Notes: generated from the sequence alone by a model not told the origin. DNA of 64,000 nt from Pontibacillus chungwhensis BH030062 (GCF_000770675.1 NZ_AVBG01000005.1:164593-228592), one strand, 5' to 3'; shown: positions 42,663 through 52,254, numbered from the stretch's first letter. A program made the numbers and translations.

Positions 42663-44870
42663 TTAGGCAGCTTTCTCTACAGAAGTGAGTCGTTTTCTTC
42701 TCATAGCTACTATAAAGTAACTGATTGTTATTGTTACTGATCCGAGTAAGAAGATGGCTAAGATACCACTATCTTGCCACATTAGGGTATAGTCTCCTTC
42801 GGATATCACAGCTTTTAATCCCTCAACAGAATACGTCATAGGTAAGATAGGATTGAAAATTTGTAATGGTTCTGGGATTAGTTCTAGTGGGAATGTTCCT
42901 GCACTTGTTGTTAATTGCATGATTAGGATTAATATGGCTAGAAATCGTCCTGGATCTCCAAGTGTCGTGACAAGTACTTGAATCATTGCCATAAAGGTAA
43001 GGCTCGTAAGAATACTAAACAGATAGAAGTAAGGAACGCTTGCTACTTCTAAGCCTAGTCCGTAAAGGATCACACTAGCTGCGATAACAGCTTGGATCAG
43101 ACCTGCACTTACTAGAACTCCGAATTTTGCAAAGAACCAACTGAATGCGTTCCGTGGTGCAGCTGAAGGTTCTTTCACGGGATAAACAATGGTAATAATT
43201 AAAGCTCCAACAAATAAACCAAGCGATAAGAAATAAGGAGTGAAACCAGTTCCGTAGTTAGGTACTTCATTGACACTATTTTTATCAAGACCGACTGGGT
43301 TAGCGAGCATTTCTTCTGTCTTCATGCTCGTTTGTACGTCTTGTGCTTTTGAGCTCGCTTCAGAAAGGTTGCTTTCAAATTCATTTGTTCCAGCCGTTAA
43401 TTCATTGGTACCGCTTGAGAGATCGTTCGCACCTTTTGCTAATCTTTGAGATCCGTCTGCTAATTGAGAAGAACCATTAAAGAGTTCATTAGCCCCTTGA
43501 TTGACCTGGTTCGCACCAGTTGCTAATTCAGAAGCACCAGCGTTTGCATTAGCTAATTTATCGTTGAAAGTTTGGATACCAGCGACAAGTTTCTCTTCAC
43601 CTTGAACTAGATCAGAAGCACCGTTAAACAAATCTGTCTGGCCAGCTGATAGAGCTGTAGCTCCTTGCTTTAGTTTTGCGTGAGCTTCTGAAAGAGAAGC
43701 CATTTGACTTGGAAGACCAGCTGTTTTGTCTACGATTTTTTGTGAACCGGATGATAATTGTCCTGTAGCTCCTGCTAGTTGTTGTGCTCCTTGGTTTAGT
43801 TGTTCAAGCTGAGCTAGAATTTTTTCCTGTTCCTCTTTAGGCATTTGTTCAATAACAGGCGCCAATCCTTCTTTCAATCCGCTCACTCTTTCAGAGAGGG
43901 TTGCAGCAGATTGGTCTACTTGTTGTGCGCCATTCTTAAGAGTTTGTAAAGAAGCAGTAAGGTCTTTGGTAGATTGTTCTAGTCCACCAGATTGTTGAAC
44001 AAGTTGAGTTAGTCCTTGCTCAAGTTGATTAGCACCATCTTTTGATTGGGAGAGCCCATCTCGTAACTGAACGGCACCATTTTTAGAAGCATTCGCCCCA
44101 TTTATGATTTGACCATATCCATCCTGGAGAGCAGTTAGGCCTTGATTGAGGTCTGTAGCCCCCGTGGCTACTTGAGCAGCACCCTGACGCAATTCTTTTG
44201 TTCCATCAGTGAACTGGAGCTGCTTATCAGTAAACGTTTTGAGTTTATCTTTTAATTCTTGTGCTCCTGAATCAAGGTCCTTTACTCCGGTGTTCAATTC
44301 ACCTGCTTTTGAACTAGCATCAGCTAGGCCGGTCTTCAATTCATTAAATTGAGCAAACATAGCATTAGCATATGTTTCAGACATTTCGTCCGCTAACTTA
44401 CCTTTCATTTGTTCCGTTGCTGATTCCCCGATTTGCGCAGAAAGGAAATTAAACCCTTCATTTGGCACATATTTTAACTGAAGTTTTTCAGGATTCTCGT
44501 CTAAGATGGTTGTAGCAGAAGCGGAAAAGTTCTTTGGAATTTCAACAAGCATGTAGTACTCATGGTCGCTTAATCCATCATAACCTTCTTCCTTGGACAC
44601 GACATCGTATTTAAAATCTCCACTGTCCTCTAAATTCTTAACAAATTCCTTCCCTACCGTCAGAGGTTCTTCATTAAATTCTGCACCTTCATCTGAGTTA
44701 ACAATGGCAACCGGAAGTTGATCCATGTTTCCATAGGGATTCCAAAATGCCCATAAGAACATGCCGCTATAAATTAGCGGAATCATTAATACCGCTATAA
44801 ATGGAATGAGTACTTTCTTATTGCTACCAATATGCTTTAACTCAGATAGCCATAGTTTAAAACCATTCAT
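42663..44870 (-). CDS. yhgE: YhgE/Pip-family membrane protein
   Basis: A 735-residue protein. One N-terminal membrane segment (about 20-40) is followed by a long extracellular region (about 45-545), and five to six segments lie at the C-terminus (about 555-725). The outer region is built of repeats with a period near seven, e.g. GANELFNGSSQLADGSQRLA and GANDLSSGTNELTAGTNEF. This fits the phage infection protein/YhgE family of ABC-2-like exporters, which includes parts of type VII-like and phage adsorption systems. It is preceded by its TetR regulator on the same strand. Substrate unknown. Confidence 0.87.
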   Translation of the reverse strand: MNGFKLWLSELKHIGSNKKVLIPFIAVLMIPLIYSGMFLWAFWNPYGNMDQLPVAIVNSDEGAEFNEEPLTVGKEFVKNLEDSGDFKYDVVSKEEGYDGLSDHEYYMLVEIPKNFSASATTILDENPEKLQLKYVPNEGFNFLSAQIGESATEQMKGKLADEMSETYANAMFAQFNELKTGLADASSKAGELNTGVKDLDSGAQELKDKLKTFTDKQLQFTDGTKELRQGAAQVATGATDLNQGLTALQDGYGQIINGANASKNGAVQLRDGLSQSKDGANQLEQGLTQLVQQSGGLEQSTKDLTASLQTLKNGAQQVDQSAATLSERVSGLKEGLAPVIEQMPKEEQEKILAQLEQLNQGAQQLAGATGQLSSGSQKIVDKTAGLPSQMASLSEAHAKLKQGATALSAGQTDLFNGASDLVQGEEKLVAGIQTFNDKLANANAGASELATGANQVNQGANELFNGSSQLADGSQRLAKGANDLSSGTNELTAGTNEFESNLSEASSKAQDVQTSMKTEEMLANPVGLDKNSVNEVPNYGTGFTPYFLSLGLFVGALIITIVYPVKEPSAAPRNAFSWFFAKFGVLVSAGLIQAVIAASVILYGLGLEVASVPYFYLFSILTSLTFMAMIQVLVTTLGDPGRFLAILILIMQLTTSAGTFPLELIPEPLQIFNPILPMTYSVEGLKAVISEGDYTLMWQDSGILAIFLLGSVTITISYFIVAMRRKRLTSVEKAA

Positions 44871-44892
44871 TTAAATTCCTCCTAAATAATAA

Positions 44893-44917
44893 ATGACTAA
44901 ATTGTTCATTTGGTCAT
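44893..44917. promoter_or_regulatory. TetR operator 1, between yhgD and yhgE
   Basis: ATGAC-T-AAAT (44893-44902) and ATTT-G-GTCAT (44908-44917) form a near-perfect palindrome, and ATGACTAAATTGTTCA recurs at operator 2. It lies just before yhgE. Confidence 0.65.
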
Positions 44918-44942
44918 TTTGCGACAAAAAAGAAAAGGATCA

Positions 44943-45518
44943 TCAAGATGGTGATAACCCTTTAAACACGTATTCATCAAATAAATGCATAATCTCTTCT
45001 TTTTCAAGCGGTTGATGACGCTCTTCCCAGTCAATAATAAATGCTGTATAGAGCTTGAACATCATAAAGGCTGTCATTTCTGGATGGCAGGGACGTATAT
45101 CGCCTCGTTCAATAGCGTGCTCAATCTTTTCTCTGAGGTAGGCTGTAATTAAACCTTCTACATTTGCAAGTGCTTCTTGAACCGCAGCTGTTCCCATTTC
45201 CTTTGCCTCTTGTACCATTTGGATTGTAAGCTGATGGCTACGTCGGTACTGAAGTAACTCGTATAAAGCTAGATGAACGTTCTCCTTTAGGGGTTTCTGA
45301 TCATCAATAACTGATTCAGCTTGTGTTTTCATCTCTGCCAAAAGGTTTGATATAATTTCTTGGAAGAGTTGCTCTTTGTTTTTGAAGAAGTTATAAATCG
45401 TTCCTTTCCCTACATTGGCCGCTTTAGCTACGTGATCCATAGTCGTTGCCTTGTACCCAAATGTAGCGAACGATTGATTGGCCGCTTTCATAATTTGTTG
45501 TTTTCTTTCGTTGGACAT
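44943..45518 (-). CDS. yhgD: TetR-family regulator of yhgE
   Basis: A 191-residue repressor, the same length as B. subtilis YhgD. The start is ATG 45518, following GGCGGTG. A longer reading to 45554 would begin inside the operator and is rejected. The helix-turn-helix is at about residues 9-50 (MKAANQSFATFGYKATTMDH, then VAKAANVGKGTIYNFFKNKE). The C-terminal ligand-binding part is helical. It shares a promoter and two matching operators with yhgE. Confidence 0.9.
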   Translation of the reverse strand: MSNERKQQIMKAANQSFATFGYKATTMDHVAKAANVGKGTIYNFFKNKEQLFQEIISNLLAEMKTQAESVIDDQKPLKENVHLALYELLQYRRSHQLTIQMVQEAKEMGTAAVQEALANVEGLITAYLREKIEHAIERGDIRPCHPEMTAFMMFKLYTAFIIDWEERHQPLEKEEIMHLFDEYVFKGLSPS

Positions 45519-45531
45519 ATTTTCACCGCCT

Positions 45532-45560
45532 GACCATTTGAACAATTTAGTCATTTTGTC
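45532..45560. promoter_or_regulatory. TetR operator 2, at the yhgD promoter
   Basis: Read on the minus strand it contains ATGACTAAATTGTTCA followed by AATGGTC, matching operator 1 except for two bases. It begins 8 bases after the -10 box, a classic position for autorepression. Confidence 0.65.
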
Positions 45561-45568
45561 TAAATTTG

Positions 45569-45596
45569 ATTATACACTTTTTAGTTTATCATGCAA
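45569..45596 (-). promoter_or_regulatory. Sigma-A promoter of yhgD-yhgE
   Basis: On the minus strand TTGCAT (45596-45591), a 16-base spacer and a perfect TATAAT (45574-45569). Confidence 0.72.
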
Positions 45597-45757
45597 GCTT
45601 TTTTTATGGGCTGTCATTCATCCTTCCTTGTAAATGGATTCATATAGGTAAGTGAGCAAGTCGTTAGGCACACGAAAGAAATCTTGTTACACTGTCTCAT
45701 ACTGGGTAAGGGAAAAGTGCTTACCATCATCATACTTTAAAGAAAGAAGATGAAATA

Positions 45758-46786
45758 ATGAGCGAACAAAACCAAACGAGTCGGTTGCAGTCTATTCCTT
45801 TTTCCGTATTGGATTTAGCGCCAATACGTGAGGATGGTGGTCCAGCTGATTCTTTCAAAAGAACCGTAGATTTAGCTCAACATACGGAAAGCTTAGGTTA
45901 TAATCGTTACTGGCTTGCAGAACATCATAATATGCCGTTTATTGCAAGCTCTGCGACTTCAGTTTTAATTGGCCATGTAGCATCTCAAACATCCTCAATT
46001 AAGGTTGGATCAGGTGGGGTTATGCTTCCAAATCATGCTCCTCTTGTCATTGCTGAACAGTTTGGGACACTTGAGTCTTTATTCCCTGGTCGAATTGATT
46101 TAGGATTAGGGCGAGCCCCAGGTACAGATCAATTAACGGCTCATGCTTTGCGACGTGGAGGACAAAGTGGTCCTCATGATTTTCCGGACCAATTAGAAGA
46201 GCTCCGAAGTTACTTTGATCCTTCTCGTGGACCAGCTAATCCTCACGTTCGTGCATACCCTGGTGAGGGATTAGATATTCCAATTTGGTTACTTGGTTCA
46301 AGTGGCTACAGTGCACAATTAGCCGGCGAAGAAGGATTGCCATTCGCTTTTGCGAGTCATTTCTCTCCTCGTGACACAGTTCCGGCTCTGGATTTATATA
46401 AACGAACATTCAAACCCTCAGGTTCTTTAGCAGAGCCACATGCTATGGTAGGCGTAAATATAATTGCTGCTGAAACGGATGAAGAAGCAAAGAGATTAGC
46501 TACAACGCTTCAACAGCAATTCTTAAATCTAATACGTAAGAATGAGTCTCCACTACCTCCACCTGTTGATTCAATGGAAGATATTTGGACGGAGTGGGAG
46601 AAGCAAGCATTAAAGCAACAATTAGGTTCTTCCATTATAGGTAGTAAGGAAACAGTCAAACATCAGCTCGGTTCATTTATTGAAAAAACGGGTGCAGATG
46701 AAGTGATGGTGATTTCGCAGATATACGATCATGACGCACGTCGTCGTTCTTATGAAATTGTAGCTGAACTGTTTAAAGGGGAATAA
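45758..46786 (+). CDS. Luciferase-like (LLM class) flavin-dependent oxidoreductase
   Basis: A 342-residue TIM-barrel monooxygenase-family protein. Typical stretches are [15 protein letters not shown] (about 13-27), [20 protein letters not shown] (about 45-64), [20 protein letters not shown] (about 83-102) and [14 protein letters not shown] (about 110-123). The subgroup resembles B. subtilis YvbT/YceB. It should use reduced FMN; the substrate is unknown. It is divergent from yhgD. Terminator directly after. Confidence 0.87.
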   Translation: MSEQNQTSRLQSIPFSVLDLAPIREDGGPADSFKRTVDLAQHTESLGYNRYWLAEHHNMPFIASSATSVLIGHVASQTSSIKVGSGGVMLPNHAPLVIAEQFGTLESLFPGRIDLGLGRAPGTDQLTAHALRRGGQSGPHDFPDQLEELRSYFDPSRGPANPHVRAYPGEGLDIPIWLLGSSGYSAQLAGEEGLPFAFASHFSPRDTVPALDLYKRTFKPSGSLAEPHAMVGVNIIAAETDEEAKRLATTLQQQFLNLIRKNESPLPPPVDSMEDIWTEWEKQALKQQLGSSIIGSKETVKHQLGSFIEKTGADEVMVISQIYDHDARRRSYEIVAELFKGE

Positions 46787-46787
46787 A

Positions 46788-46817
46788 AGAAGAGCAGACA
46801 ATCGTCTGCTCTTTTTT
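46788..46817 (+). terminator. Terminator after the LLM gene
   Basis: AGAGCAGAC pairs with GTCTGCTCT, followed by six T residues. Confidence 0.88.
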
Positions 46818-46832
46818 AGTGCGGTAAAGAGA

Positions 46833-46853
46833 TAAAGGGTGCCTGACACCCTT
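46833..46853. repeat. GGGTGCCTGACACCC palindrome, copy A
   Basis: AAAGGGTG-CCTGA-CACCCTTT is a perfect 8-base inverted repeat. It is followed by ACTACAC, and a related unit in inverted context is at 52693-52717. Confidence 0.75.
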
Positions 46854-46947
46854 TACTACACTAAAATACATTTTTTTGTGATTGTTCTATTTGAATTGAG
46901 AAATTTGGGCAAAGTAATCTAGAGTACATTTAAAGGAGGAAGCATGA

Positions 46948-47724
46948 ATGCTTGAAGGAAAATCTGCTCTTATTACTGGCTCTGGTCAAGGGATCGGCTT
47001 TGAAATTGCGACGGAGTTCGCAAAAGCTGGTGCAAAGGTTATGTTAAATGATATTAACGAAGAAACACTTAATAAATCCGTAGAGGAATTAAGATCTCAA
47101 GGCCATACTGTTGAAGGTGTAGTCGCCAATGTAGCTAAAGAAGAAGACGTTAAGAACGCAATCGAAAAAACGGTTGAGAAGTTTGGTTCTATTGATATCC
47201 TTGTAAACAATGCTGGAATTCAACATGTAGCTCCAGTTGAAGAATTTCCAAGTGAGAAATTTGAATTAATCTTGGATATTATGTTGAAGGGACCTTTCTT
47301 TGGAATTAAATACGCGTTCCCTCACATGAAGGAACAGGGGTATGGTCGCATACTAAATATGGCTTCCATTAATGGATTAATTGGTTTTGCAGGTAAAGCC
47401 GGATATAATAGTGCAAAACATGGTGTCATTGGGTTAACAAAAGTTACGGCTTTAGAAGGCGCAGATCACGGGATTACGGTCAATGCCATTTGCCCAGGCT
47501 ATGTTGACACACCACTTGTTCAAAATCAGTTAGAAGACCTTGCAAAGACAAGAAACATTGATAAAGAAAAAGCATTAGAAGAAGTGATTTATCCTCTTGT
47601 TCCACAGAAGCGTTTACTTCAGGTACAAGAAATTGCAGATTACTCGATTTTCTTAGTAAGTGAAAAAGCCAAAAGTATCACCGGTCAAGCTGCTGTTATT
47701 GATGGCGGTTACACCGTACAATAA
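46948..47724 (+). CDS. 3-hydroxybutyrate dehydrogenase (SDR family), copy 2
   Basis: A 258-residue paralogue of the enzyme at 18276, of identical length. The C-terminal two thirds are nearly the same by eye (GYGRILNMASINGLIGF, EEVIYPLVPQKRLLQV), while the first 110 residues have diverged. The motifs are TGSGQGIG (10-17), NNAG (87-90) and YNSAKHG (153-159). GGAGGA precedes ATG 46948. A second GntP permease lies convergently at 48311, so the dehydrogenase/permease pairing is repeated in another arrangement. Confidence 0.85.
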   Translation: MLEGKSALITGSGQGIGFEIATEFAKAGAKVMLNDINEETLNKSVEELRSQGHTVEGVVANVAKEEDVKNAIEKTVEKFGSIDILVNNAGIQHVAPVEEFPSEKFELILDIMLKGPFFGIKYAFPHMKEQGYGRILNMASINGLIGFAGKAGYNSAKHGVIGLTKVTALEGADHGITVNAICPGYVDTPLVQNQLEDLAKTRNIDKEKALEEVIYPLVPQKRLLQVQEIADYSIFLVSEKAKSITGQAAVIDGGYTVQ

Positions 47725-47729
47725 GTACT

Positions 47730-47766
47730 AATGCCTTTAGAGTATAATACTCTAAGGGCATTTTTA
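47730..47766 (+). terminator. Terminator after the second dehydrogenase
   Basis: ATGCCTTTAGAGT pairs with ACTCTAAGGGCAT (one wobble) and runs into T residues. Confidence 0.83.
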
Positions 47767-47846
47767 TTTATGAATATCCTCTATATCCTCTCTTATTTGG
47801 ATCGCTCGAAATTGAGAGAATGTTTCCGTTAACGTTAGTGTGGTGT

Positions 47847-47976
47847 AAGGCGAGCCTGGAAACCACTCGCTTTCCTGTGGGGAGCTGGTGAGCCTCCTCA
47901 CCCGGCAAAGCCGGGCTCCGGGGTCTCACCTAGGCTCTTCTGCCCACGGGAGTCTCGCAGTTTCCAGGCCCACCTT
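47847..47976. repeat. Palindromic intergenic repeat, copy 6
   Basis: The arms AAGGCGAGCCTGGAAAC (47847-47863) and GTTTCCAGGCCCACCTT (47960-47976) match at 15 of 17 positions. The inner stem is GGTGAG/CTCACC and the apical stem is CCCGGC-AAA-GCCGGG, one pair longer than in copy 4. The 5' flank matches copies 4 and 8. Confidence 0.9.
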
Positions 47977-48060
47977 TTCCATATTGGGAGATACGGGAAC
48001 AAGCGACAATGGGTAATCAGCAACGCCCATGCAGCGGGTTGTTAGTACTTTATATGGCAA

Positions 48061-48232
48061 GGGGGTGTATGGGGAACGGGGAAACTCCTGCGGGAGAAAG
48101 AGGTCGACGAGACCACGGCTCTAAAAAGAAAGAGGAAGTTCGACTAAAACCGTCACGTCAATAGCCAACTTCGAACGTCCCTACCTCGTTCGGGGCCGCC
48201 CAGGGAAAGCGAGTCGTTCCCCAGACAACCCG
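48061..48232. repeat. Diverged palindromic repeat, copy 7
   Basis: Ends with GGGGAACG (48071-48078) and CGTTCCCC (48215-48222). ACTCCTGCGGGAG and GGGAAAGCGAGTCG blocks mark the family in reverse orientation, but the middle (about 48110-48180) is unrelated and longer. The spacer 47767-48263 has no supported gene. Confidence 0.65.
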
Positions 48233-48263
48233 AGCTCTCAATAACCGTAACGGCCCCACACAC

Positions 48264-48299
48264 CAAAAAACAAGAGCTTGGATTCCAAGCTCTTGTTTA
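48264..48299 (-). terminator. Terminator of the second GntP gene
   Basis: AACAAGAGCTTGG pairs with CCAAGCTCTTGTT; on the minus strand it runs into TTTTTT. Confidence 0.9.
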
Positions 48300-48310
48300 T
48301 ATATTAGGAA

Positions 48311-49600
48311 TTAATTGATCCCCATCATAGCTAAGAAAATAATCGCAATTGTCGCGATCATTGGAATGAGGAGACCGACCACGAAGACATCTTTATAAGA
48401 GTCTTTGTGGGTTAAGCCTGTAACGGTAAATAAGGTTAGCAGCGCTCCGTTATGTGGCAGGATCGAAGCACCTGATGCGACTGAGGTGATACGGTGGAAC
48501 GCTTCAAGGCTTAGGCCTTGTTCAACCGCAATGTCATAATACTCTTCACCCAGTGCTTCAAGAGCAATTCCCATACCACCAGAAGCTGAACCTGTAATCA
48601 TGGCGAGCAATTGCACTGCGAACGCTTCAGAGAAATATGGACTTAAAGGAATATCAAAGATTAACTCTTTTACTGTTTCAAATCCTGGAGAAGCTGTAAC
48701 GACAGATCCGAATCCGACGGCAGCACTTGTATTAATAGTGGCCATTACTGATCCGGATGCTCCCCCATTAATAGCAGGGATGAAGTCTTTATAGTCTTTA
48801 AAGTTAAAGAGCATGATAAGGATAATCCCGAATAATAGAGCCACTAAAATACTGAGTTCTTTAAATACATTTAATGTTACAACTACAGCTATAAGCGGGA
48901 TAACAGATAAAATCCAATTTGGAAGTTCATCTTCGTTGATTTCTTTAACCTGATTGTCACCTTCAGGTTCTGTGAATTTGTCGTCTTTTGCATCAAGCTG
49001 TTTCTGGCGGAATTTTAAGTATGCATACCCACCTACCGCCATAATTAATCCGGCAACAATCCCGAGAATGGGGGCTGCCATTGTATCCGTCTCAAAGGTG
49101 TTAATAGGGATGATGTTTTGAATTTGCGGTGTCCCTGGGATAGCCGTCATCGTAAATGTAAATGCCCCTAACACAAAGGTAGAAGGTATTAATTTACGGG
49201 AGACATTGGCTTCCCTGAACATCGCAACAGCTAATGGATATACAGCGAATACTACAACAAATAAACTTACGCCACCATATGTTAGGATAGCTGCTGAAAG
49301 AAGCATTCCTAAAATGGCACGTTTTTTTCCGATAACACTTGAAATCTTATAGGCAACAGATTGGGCTGCTCCTGTATCTTCCATAAGTTTCCCAAATATC
49401 GCTCCAAATAAGAAGATAGGGAAGTAGTCCTTTGCAAACCCAACAAAGCCTTCCATATACGTTCCTGTGTAGGCATCGAGTATGTTCATTCCACTTAATA
49501 AGGCTACGATTCCTGACACAAGAGGGGCGATCCATATAATCGACCAGCCTAAGTATGCTAGAGCCATTAAGAGGATAAGACCAATAATAATACTGAGCAT
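48311..49600 (-). CDS. GntP-family permease, probably for 3-hydroxybutyrate, copy 2
   Basis: A 429-residue membrane protein, paralogous to the permease at 19358 through its whole length. Shared stretches include YLGWSIIWIAPL, LTYGGVSLFVVVFAVYPLA, GAFTFTMTAIPGTPQIQN, ITGSASGGMGI and ASILPHNGALLTLF. The central charged loop differs. AGGAGG precedes ATG 49600. It lies convergent to the second hydroxybutyrate dehydrogenase with two repeats in between. Substrate is inferred from the repeated pairing. Confidence 0.82.
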   Translation of the reverse strand: MLSIIIGLILLMALAYLGWSIIWIAPLVSGIVALLSGMNILDAYTGTYMEGFVGFAKDYFPIFLFGAIFGKLMEDTGAAQSVAYKISSVIGKKRAILGMLLSAAILTYGGVSLFVVVFAVYPLAVAMFREANVSRKLIPSTFVLGAFTFTMTAIPGTPQIQNIIPINTFETDTMAAPILGIVAGLIMAVGGYAYLKFRQKQLDAKDDKFTEPEGDNQVKEINEDELPNWILSVIPLIAVVVTLNVFKELSILVALLFGIILIMLFNFKDYKDFIPAINGGASGSVMATINTSAAVGFGSVVTASPGFETVKELIFDIPLSPYFSEAFAVQLLAMITGSASGGMGIALEALGEEYYDIAVEQGLSLEAFHRITSVASGASILPHNGALLTLFTVTGLTHKDSYKDVFVVGLLIPMIATIAIIFLAMMGIN

Positions 49601-49754
49601 AGTAAACCTCCTGATGTTTTAAATTTTCTGTTTTACTATGTCCCATTCTTCTGTATTTTATTGATCGGACTGAGAGTTAAGATACAAATTTAAATGTCAG
49701 CTTCTACTCCCATGTTTACTGCGCTATTTTTGAATAAATTGTATATAGGCAAAT

Positions 49755-49792
49755 TAAAAAGCATGAATAGGCTAGTATGCCTGTTCATGCTT
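49755..49792 (-). terminator. Terminator of the MBL hydrolase gene
   Basis: AAGCATGAA-CAGGC pairs with GCC-TA-TTCATGCTT on the minus strand and is followed by a short T run. The segment 49601-49754 shows nothing else. Confidence 0.7.
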
Positions 49793-49822
49793 AAGGTAAG
49801 GAAATGATTTAGTCCGCTGTTT

Positions 49823-50782
49823 TCATTGAGTGGGCAGAGCCCTTTGCTTTTCTAAATAATCGGCAATTCCCATAGCTGATACTTCAAAATCAAGCTCGAG
49901 AACACTATATATTTCATGATCTCTTGGAATTTCATTAGAATCTAGATAAACTGCGACTTTCTCGTGAAGACGTTTCTTCAATTGTGTCAGATCCTCCCCT
50001 TCACGTGCTGACTCGTGGCCTGCTTCCATAAAAATTGGTAACCATTTTGCCACCGATTTGAACACTTCATTAGGTTGGTCTGACATACTAAAATGACCAA
50101 AGTAGATACGAGTTATGGGTAGAAGGCTTAATTTTTTAATCGTTTCTAGCATGACAAAGGGATCAAACTGGTTCGGTGATGTAGAGGGCAAATATAAAGA
50201 AACATCGTGCTCTTCGGTATGTTGGTAACGAATACCACAGGCGTCTCCAGTGAAAAGCCCCTGACTTTCTGAATCATATATTGAGATGTGGTGATTTGCA
50301 TGCCCTGGTGTATGGTAAAAGGTTAAAGTTGCAGAAGGGCCGATTTGAAGCTCGTCTTGTTCGTTAACAACCTCAATACGATTTTCTGGGATAGGTAGTA
50401 TTGGAGCGAATAAAGGCTCGAATTGGTCTCCGTATACTTGCTTCGCCCCTGCAATTAACTTAGAAGGGTTAATTAGATGGCGTTTCCCTTTTGGATGAAC
50501 ATAAACAGTGGCCTGCGGACATTCTTGCAGTAATAAACCAGAACCACCAGCATGATCAAGATGAATGTGGGTCAGGATAATATTCTTAACATCCGTTAGC
50601 TTAAATCCAAGATCTGCGAGTCCTTTCTTTATGTAAGGTACAGAAGGGGAAGGACCGGTTTCTACGAGGGTAAGGTCTTTATCATCAATAACGTATATCC
50701 CTGTGCGCCCAGGCATACCTAGGTCAAAACCATCAATTACGTAAGTGCGGTGCCCAAGATAGATGGGAGCTTTTTCTTCCAT
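49823..50782 (-). CDS. MBL-fold metallohydrolase
   Basis: A 319-residue predicted hydrolase. The zinc motif THIHLDHAGG is at 71-80, with further ligands in TPGHANHHISIY (about 158-169), FTGDACG (about 177-183) and FGHFS. The start at 50782 follows GAGAGGTGA; GTG 50791 lies inside that site. The family includes glyoxalase II-like and lactonase-like enzymes, so the substrate cannot be stated. A small gene lies about 100 bases upstream on the same strand. Confidence 0.85.
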   Translation of the reverse strand: MEEKAPIYLGHRTYVIDGFDLGMPGRTGIYVIDDKDLTLVETGPSPSVPYIKKGLADLGFKLTDVKNIILTHIHLDHAGGSGLLLQECPQATVYVHPKGKRHLINPSKLIAGAKQVYGDQFEPLFAPILPIPENRIEVVNEQDELQIGPSATLTFYHTPGHANHHISIYDSESQGLFTGDACGIRYQHTEEHDVSLYLPSTSPNQFDPFVMLETIKKLSLLPITRIYFGHFSMSDQPNEVFKSVAKWLPIFMEAGHESAREGEDLTQLKKRLHEKVAVYLDSNEIPRDHEIYSVLELDFEVSAMGIADYLEKQRALPTQ

Positions 50783-50879
50783 AAAAGTCACCTCTCTCTG
50801 AATAGTACCTCTATTTTACAAAACATTCAGATTATTGAACAGTATTACGCTTTCAAAGAGAGGTGAGCTGCTATTTTAG

Positions 50880-51017
50880 TTAATATCCTTTTCCTAAAAA
50901 TCCTTCACGGTCAAACGTTTTGCGATTCGTTTTTTCAGCTTTCTGGATAAATTGTTCATGAAGAGAGGCTGGATGCTCTTTACGGTCAGGTTTCTTAGTT
51001 TCTTTATCCTTACTCAT
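50880..51017 (-). CDS. Small 45-residue hydrophilic protein
   Basis: ATG 51017 with an excellent GGAGGTGAC six bases upstream opens 45 codons: MSKDKETKKPDRKEHPASLH at the start and KTFDREGFLGKGY at the end. The composition is strongly charged, with no membrane segment or cysteine. I do not recognise a family; some small spore and stress proteins of Bacillaceae look similar in composition. The clear ribosome site and the conserved-looking end make it a probable real gene. Confidence 0.65.
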   Translation of the reverse strand: MSKDKETKKPDRKEHPASLHEQFIQKAEKTNRKTFDREGFLGKGY

Positions 51018-51147
51018 AGTGTCACCTCCAGTATAGGGATAGATTTTGTCGTTTTACGAAAAGTATGAAGGGAAATGTTTTTCTAGAAATCAGAAAAGTT
51101 GTTATGATTAAGAAGATAATTCATATTCGTAAAGGAGTGAACGGTTA

Positions 51148-52140
51148 ATGAAAGCGATTATACATAAAGAAATAGAAGGTTTAGATGGATTACATTATGA
51201 AGAGTGTGATGCGCCACAAGTAGGAAAAGGCAAAGTGAAGGTGCGACTTAAAACAGCAGGCTTGAATCGACGGGATCTTGCCGTAACGATTCGTCACAAG
51301 ATCGAACAGCCTCCACTTATATTAGGTTCTGACGGGGCCGGTTTGGTTGAAGAGCTTGGTGAAGATGTAACGGGATGGAACATTGGAGATGAGGTTGTTA
51401 TTAACCCAGGGTTAGGGTGGAAACATAACAGCGATGCCCCGCCTCAAGGTTTTGAAATTTTAGGATTACCTGATGATGGTACATTTGCTGAATATATTGT
51501 CGTTCCAGAAGAGAATATTGAAAAGAAACCTCAACATTTATCTTGGGAGGAAGCGGGTGTTCTTCCGCTTGCAGCATTAACAGCATACCGTGTTTTATTT
51601 ACAAGAGCTAAAGTCAAAGAAGGAGACACGGTCCTGCTTCCTGGTATTGGGAGTGGTGTTTTAACGTTTGCTTTAAAGTTTGCCAATGCAGTAGGGGCTA
51701 AAGTAATCGTCACGTCACGAAGCGAAGAAAAGCTAGAGACAGCTAAAGAATTAGGAGCCGACATAGCCATTCCAACACTTTCCGATTGGGAAGAAGAATT
51801 AGCTGAGGAACAGGTGGATGTGGTCGTTGAAAGTATCGGCCAAGCAACGTTTGAGAAGTCTCTTGGAGTTGTTAAGAGAGGCGGTACGGTGGTCACTTTT
51901 GGTGCAACAACAGAAGACAAAGTCGAGATAGATATTCGCAAATTCTTCTACGGCCAATATAACTTACTTGGCTCAACAATGGGGAGTCGTGAGGAATTTC
52001 AAGATATGCTAGCCTTTATTACCAATCATAGCATAACGCCAGAAGTAGATAAGATGTTTGCTCTATCTGACTATAAAGAAGCTTTTGCATATATAAGAGA
52101 CTCGAAAAACTTCGGTAAAATTGGCTTTACAATAGGTTGA
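51148..52140 (+). CDS. Zinc-less medium-chain dehydrogenase / quinone oxidoreductase (YogA-like)
   Basis: A 330-residue MDR-family oxidoreductase. The N-terminal GroES-like domain has LKTAGLNRRDLAVT (about 34-47) and LGSDGAGLVEELGEDV (about 58-73). The nucleotide-binding part has PGIGSGVLTFALKFANAVGA (about 168-187). The four cysteines of the structural zinc site are absent. It likely uses NADPH on quinones or enones, as in the YogA and YhdH groups. AAAGGAGTG precedes ATG 51148. Confidence 0.85.
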   Translation: MKAIIHKEIEGLDGLHYEECDAPQVGKGKVKVRLKTAGLNRRDLAVTIRHKIEQPPLILGSDGAGLVEELGEDVTGWNIGDEVVINPGLGWKHNSDAPPQGFEILGLPDDGTFAEYIVVPEENIEKKPQHLSWEEAGVLPLAALTAYRVLFTRAKVKEGDTVLLPGIGSGVLTFALKFANAVGAKVIVTSRSEEKLETAKELGADIAIPTLSDWEEELAEEQVDVVVESIGQATFEKSLGVVKRGGTVVTFGATTEDKVEIDIRKFFYGQYNLLGSTMGSREEFQDMLAFITNHSITPEVDKMFALSDYKEAFAYIRDSKNFGKIGFTIG

Positions 52141-52224
52141 AAAGGACAAGGGAAATCGTATTAGGATTACGACCTTTCACGGAATTTTAATGGTTAATAG
52201 TTCATGAATAGAAGTGATTTTAAA

Positions 52225-52254
52225 GAATGGGCATTCAAATAATGCTCATTTTTT
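52225..52254 (+). terminator. Terminator after the quinone oxidoreductase
   Basis: AATGGGCATT pairs with AATGCTCATT (G-T wobbles) and runs into six T residues. Confidence 0.7.
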
